Positions 59,624 through 64,000 of a DNA stretch of 64,000 nucleotides are shown here, in pieces. The notes under the pieces are model-generated. The model did not search any database and was not told the origin of the DNA. It saw only the letters and a program-made list of their open reading frames with translations. Both the position numbers and the translations under genes were made by a program. Numbering within the stretch: position 1 is the first letter of the stretch; every line of letters starts with the position of its first letter. The stretch comes from Wyeomyia smithii (taxonomy: Eukaryota; Arthropoda; Insecta; Diptera; Culicidae): the NCBI RefSeq assembly GCF_029784165.1, contig NC_073694.1, forward strand, positions 29,578,006 through 29,642,005. The letters run 5' to 3'.

Positions 59624-60295
59624 TTCTCTATCACGGTTAGAGTTTAACTAATAAAGCTGTCAAATATTTTCTGCTGGCTCATGGGTTACTATGGTTGATG
59701 CTGGGGGTCGGCTATTTTGTCCATCTTTAAAGCATTAAAAATTTGGAGTCTGAAATACAAGACATTGGAGCTTTGTACTCAAGACTACGAAATTTTTAAT
59801 TTTCGGAAAGCCTTTAGGGGGTACGCGGAAGACAAATCAGTAATGGCGGGCGTAGCAATTTTTTATAATACTTCATAGTTCAATTTGGAACCATTGGAAA
59901 ATATCGCTATGTGGACTAAAAAGGTTGAGAACCGCGGCCTTATACCTTTGGCGTTAAATTTGCGAATCTGACTCTAGATTTTTCAACATTTTTGATCATG
60001 AGCTGGATTTTGAATTCAGCTGTTTAAACTTCTGCTTCTGCATTCATTCATTTTTTCCGAAATACGGAACTCTTTGTACTGTGGGTTCGAAATATTTCTA
60101 GACTTGAGAGCCTGAGTCCTTTGATACCAAACCTTCACAAAACACAAACTCTGGTTCATGAATATAAAATGTTTAACTCTGAAGCTATAAACCCTGAACT
60201 TCAAACTATTAACCCTGCACTCAAAACTATTTATTTATTTATTTGTCAGCGTCTCGAACTTGTTATAACAAAGGTTCCACAGACTGTAAATTGTT
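59624..60295. other. No gene recognised
   Basis: Non-coding. GGTTGAGAACCGCGGCC at about 59922 resembles a hAT end but has no partner. Decayed AACTCTGAA-type repeats continue near 60170-60230. Confidence 0.3.
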
Positions 60296-60770
60296 CTAAG
60301 GCTCTAATTCTATTCTTAAAAATACATTTAGAAATATTAAAATCGAATATACTAGTGACACTGTTAAACGAACGAAGACATCTGTCCAGAGGATTATTAA
60401 AACCATAGGAAGTTCTATGACGTCTAATAAGTCACGCTCACGCAATCGTCGAGTAGGAACATAACACGACACATTATATAACAATGAAGGTCTGTCAAGA
60501 TTGCCCTGAATCAGATCAAATGCAAAAATCCTCTGCAAATTAGTACGTCTGGAATTAAGCGTCTCCAAGGCGATAAGTTTACAGCGGCTTTCATAACTGG
60601 GCAGGTTAGTTGGGTCTGACCAAGACAAGTGGCGAAGGGCAAATTGAATAAAGCAACGCTGGACTCTCTCTAGTAGAATAATTGGCGTTGTATGAACTGA
60701 CGACCACACGCATACCGCATATTCCAAAATGCTCCGAGCCAGCGAGCAAAACAGCGCCTTGAGAGCATGA
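60296..60770 (-). pseudogene. Jockey-like LINE ORF2: C-terminal part
   Basis: On the minus strand it reads HALKALFCSLARSILEYAVC then VWSSVHTTPIILLERVQRCF, FALRHLSWSDPTNLPSYESR and KLIALETLNSRRTNLQRIFA. This is the region after the RT in Jockey/T1-like ORF2 proteins. It is open from the insertion point at 60771 to about 60400, then loses similarity. It is the continuation of the RT at 63012-64000. Confidence 0.75.
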
Positions 60771-61990
60771 ATCCCAAGTAACCAAAAGTTCGGATAAAAG
60801 TAGAATTCATAGACTAATCAGCCAATCTAACGATCATGAATAGAATTGTATTCAGCTCAATTTTTAAGTAACTAACCGTACTTTCAAGTTCGCATTTGTT
60901 GAATAAACTTCGAGTAGCATGCAAAGCATCTTCTAAACCGAACTAGAAAGTTCACATAAAGTTCGGTTAGGTTAGGTTCGCTATTCAGCTTGAAAAGAAA
61001 ACTTCAAAATACTTAAAATAAAAATCAATTTGCAATTTTTCAATTTCCTCACTCATCATTTGTGTTGCTTCAATCCCATGATAATCATTTACTAAAGAAA
61101 TTTAGATCAGAAGAATAATATCTGGCTTCATTTATTATTAAATTTCATAATTTTTTTTTGCAACTTACTACACAAGCTTCGAACTCGAGTCCTCCCTCTT
61201 TGAAGCCTAGATTCATACCACTGCTCCGTTCCCGCTATATGATATCGGCATCGATTTTACTCGATGTGCTGATTTCTCTTCATTACCTACACGTTCATAG
61301 CTAGAAACATACCGGGTCTCTCTTTCAGCTTGAAAGTTCAGATGAAGTACAAGCGGAACCTCATGCGAACTAGGAAGTTCAGAAAAGGCTGACGCGAAAC
61401 TTTTTCTGAACTTTCAAGTTCAGAAAAAGTACACGCAGAGCGCAATGTGAACTTAAGTTTGACAGTTCTCTAGTTTGTTTTGATTTTGCTGCAGTTCGTT
61501 GGTAATGTAATTGAAAAAGGTTGTGTACGCAATATTTTCCTTCCAAACGTTTATTAAAAATTTATTCTGGTAAGCAGTATATACCAAATATGATAAATAT
61601 TCAAAATCGATAAAAACTTTTTCGGTCAATAGATATGCTGTGTGCCGCAGTCGAAACGACCAACGAGAAATGGATTCGGACCTCCAAAACCAGCAACATC
61701 ATGCAGTGGCCTCACATAAAAACAGGCAAGATTTGGGCAAATTGCTCAGGGATGAAAGAAAGCATCACGCGCAAACAAATGTCTAATGGGAATTCACAGC
61801 TTACATCCGGTTTATTTTTTCTTTTGCCCTGCAAACTCCTGGGTACCTGAATTCATTATTGATTTCCTGTAAGGTAACAGAAGAAAGTGTTTAGATAGTG
61901 AAAGCCATTAAGCACTCTAATATTACCTATTGGAATCATAGCTTTGTTTTCTTTTTGCCATTAATTTAGATAATAAAGTTCGATGACAAT

Positions 61991-62246
61991 GTGGACTTAT
62001 GTTATACGTTCGGCTGAGCAGTCACAAAAATTTAGAACTACTTATTTTATACTATCCGACGTTTCGTCACTGGTCAGTGACATCTTCAGGGGAAAATATT
62101 ATTTGTTCGTTCCTTGTCAAGATGGAACGAACAAATAATATTTTCCCCTGAAGATGTCACTGACCAGTGACGAAACGTCGGATAGTATAAAATAAGTAGT
62201 TCTAAATTTTTGTGACTGCTCAGCCGAACGTATAACATAAGTCCAC
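61991..62246. repeat. Perfect 123-bp palindrome with hammerhead-like core
   Basis: The arms 61991-62113 and 62124-62246 are identical in inverted orientation with a 10-bp spacer. The whole insert (61991-62283) is flanked by a 13-bp direct repeat GTTCGATGACAAT (61978-61990 and 62284-62296), likely a TSD. Each arm contains CTGAAGA, a 6-bp stem (GTCACT/AGTGAC) and GAAAC, then GTA nine bases on (plus-strand copy at 62148-62187). Confidence 0.85.
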
Positions 62247-62449
62247 AACATCCCAACAGTCGAAAACTCATCAAAGTTTATGGGTTCGATGACAATAAAA
62301 TAAACCATATTTCTTCATTGTTTTTGAAAAACTTATTTTTCATCACTAATCCTGAAGCAAACTTCATTTTCGCCAAAATAGAGTAAAGCATCAGTCAGAA
62401 CTTAACATGAACTTTGAAGTGGAAATGAAGTACGACATAGACTTCTCCT

Positions 62450-62838
62450 GGACTTTCGTGCTGATTGAAGGTACGGATAAAATGCTAACCGAACTTTAAT
62501 TTCCGGCGGCTTTGAGGTTCACGTGTGAACTTTATGTGAACTTCAAGGTTCCAATGGAGGGGAGTAAGCAGCTTCTCCTGAACCTTCGTGCTGATTAGAA
62601 GTACGGATAAAATGCTAAACGAACTTCAACTCTAAGGGTTTTGAAGTTCACGTGTGAACTTTATGTGTACTCTAAGGTTCCAATGAAAAGTAGTAAGCAG
62701 CTTCTACTGAACTTTCATGCTGATTAGAAGTACGGATAAAATGTTAACCGAACTCTAATTTCCGAGTGTTTTGAAGTTCACTTGTGTACTTTATGTGAAC
62801 TTTAAGGTTCCAAAAAAGGGGAACAAGCAGCTTCTCAT
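62450..62838. repeat. Three tandem 130-bp repeats
   Basis: Units start at 62450, 62580 and 62709, with a partial fourth at 62839. Each contains GTGCTGATT, GTACGGATAAAATG, GTTCACGTGTGAACTTTATG and AAGGTTCCAA. They lie in the right part of the 2.24-kb TIR element. Confidence 0.85.
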
Positions 62839-63011
62839 GAACTTTCAAGTTGCTTCTAGGTGTTGACGGTACTTTATTTAGAATGAAGTTCGGTTTGTGA
62901 GTAATGTGTCTTGTTGTTCAGCAAGAAAGTTCCGCGGAACCAAATCCGAACCTTATGTGAACTTCTAAGTTCATTTGTTAAGTGAAATTCGAACTTCTGG
63001 TTGCTTGGGAT

Positions 63012-64000
63012 GTCGTTGAAGTCTTTGGTGGTACGTCGAATAAATCCTAGTGTTGCGAACGCTTTACTATCAACGACGACTCCAAGATCTCGGATAAAAG
63101 CAACGCGTTGCAAGGTCTTTACTCCAATAGAGTAATCGAATTCGATTCTAGTTTGCCGGCGGAAAAATGTTATGGATTTACATTTTTCGATGTTTAATTC
63201 CATCCCGTTTTCGAGGCACCAACGTTGTAGCTCATTTATATCCGTCCGTCTGTAGTACACAACAATTTTAAAATCATCAGCGTACAGCAATTTATCACAT
63301 TTCAAACGAGAGCACAGATCGTATTTTTTTTTATTCTTGATATCAATAATAAAAGAAGGCCCAATCGCAAAAAGCATAACGAGGCCGAAAATTCTGTTGG
63401 AGTAGGGAAAAGCCTGTTTGAGTAGAATAAATATAGTTATTCCTCCTCGAACAGGCATAAAAACCCTCTCATCTTTTCATACAAATAAATACAATTATGA
63501 ATATATTACAAATCAAAATATTCAAAACTAGGAAAGAATATTGATCCTCAACTCTTGATAAATTTTGCAGCATCGACAGTCCAATATAAGTTCGTCTCTC
63601 GTCTGTTGCAGCAGATGTGGTGGTAAATACGTGTTGTGGCTCAACAGCGATACTGCAGCATGGGTCGTTTATGGTTTTAGGCGATTTCATTAGCATGCAC
63701 AGATCGTTGATGAACAATATAAATATGAGCGGACCTAAGACACTACCTTGTGGAACGCCAGATGCGATGGAGAATATGCGAGAATGCGAGCCATTGACGT
63801 TGACGAAAGCATTTCGCTCTGTCAAATAGGAGCGCAGCCAATCTGTAAACCAACATGGAAAACCCAAGTAATTGAGTTTAGCTATAGCAATATTATGTGG
63901 CACTTTGTCAGATGCCTTTGCGAAGTCGAAATATATGGTGCCGATCTGTTGTCTGTTCTCGATTTCATTTGAAAGGAGACTGGTAAACGTCATGAGATTC
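63012..64000 (-). pseudogene. Jockey-like LINE ORF2: RT domain (runs off window)
   Basis: On the minus strand it reads IYFDFAKASDKVPHNIAIAK (catalytic Asp), WLRSYLTERNAFVNV, ASGVPQGSVLGPLIFILFIN, then after a frame break and extra sequence (about 63320-63690) CDKLLYADDFKIVV with the catalytic YADD at about 63275-63290. It ends in ELQRWCLENGMELNIEKCKS and TLGFIRRTTKDFNDI at the insertion site. The block order fits Jockey/T1-like non-LTR elements. The N-terminal endonuclease lies beyond the window end. Confidence 0.8.

Larger units (their letters stand above)
60773..63009. mobile_element. 2.24-kb TIR element inserted in a LINE
   Basis: Ends are CCCAAGTAACCAAAAGTTCG on the left and, inward from the right, CCCAAGCAACCAGAAGTTCG, flanked by AT on both sides (60771-60772 and 63010-63011). 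Removing it rejoins the LINE reading frame (KDFNDI then HALKAL). It is packed with GAACTTTCAAGTTC-like palindromes, contains three 130-bp tandem repeats and a nested insertion, and has no transposase frame. Confidence 0.85.

Noticed and set aside
1..64000. CRISPR arrays, operons, phage or bacterial defence systems
   Set aside because: The sequence is eukaryotic; repeats lack the CRISPR spacing pattern and no prokaryotic gene organisation is present.

Overview
This is a window of insect nuclear DNA, most likely from a mosquito. Support comes from AT-rich, gene-poor DNA, mosquito-type R1, Jockey-like and Tc1/mariner relics, a Feilai-like SINE, many short terminal-inverted-repeat (TIR) elements, and spliced-gene signals (signal-peptide exon with good acceptor and donor). 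Nothing prokaryotic is visible. Only one host coding exon can be supported: 43365-43511, a secreted-protein N-terminus. Almost everything else recognisable is a transposable element, mostly broken.

Layout. 805-960: scrap of LINE reverse transcriptase (RT). 1709-6711: Ty3/gypsy-type LTR retrotransposon with gag, protease, RT, RNase H and integrase, inactivated by stops, frameshifts and a 19-bp duplication. 6890-7214: Tc1-type transposase tail. 7.3-14.7 kb: decayed short-period repeats, a CpG-rich promoter-like block at 12.05-12.96 kb and a hAT-like MITE. 14848-15573 and 18217-18921: two TIR elements of a CACAGTG-ended family. 16.7-17.6 kb: a degenerate satellite of about 125 bp. 19.6-22.4 kb: one LINE inserted into a related LINE. 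22794-23854: a 1-kb inverted-repeat element. 23.9-24.6 kb: LINE endonuclease remnant. 28193-30267: about 345 copies of the hexamer GACTTG. 31.1-39.3 kb: broken R1-clade elements interrupted by several TIR elements, plus a pogo-like remnant at 33.1-34.9 kb. 42.1-43.5 kb: promoter/5' region and signal-peptide exon of the host gene. 43.5-48.1 kb: presumed intron. 48.1-51.1 kb: a 1.6-kb near-complete palindrome inside an older palindrome. 51.8-52.1 kb: SINE. 53.2-54.3 kb: CCGAG-rich TIR element. 56.6-59.0 kb: decayed repeats. 59.0-59.6 kb: mariner-type transposase. 60.3-64.0 kb: a Jockey-like RT split by a 2.2-kb TIR element that itself carries a perfect palindrome with a hammerhead-like core.

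How it fits together. The most informative content is nested-insertion stratigraphy. Target-site duplications (TSDs), reading frames that rejoin across insertions, and uninterrupted copies in the same window let several insertions be ordered. Four elements share CACAGTG-like tips and 5-bp TSDs (two exact, two 4/5), and at least two share internal sequence, so they look like one non-autonomous family. I found no multi-gene functional system. The best candidates for something under-described are this foldback family and the hammerhead-like palindrome. All calls come from reading the sequence; no database search was possible.
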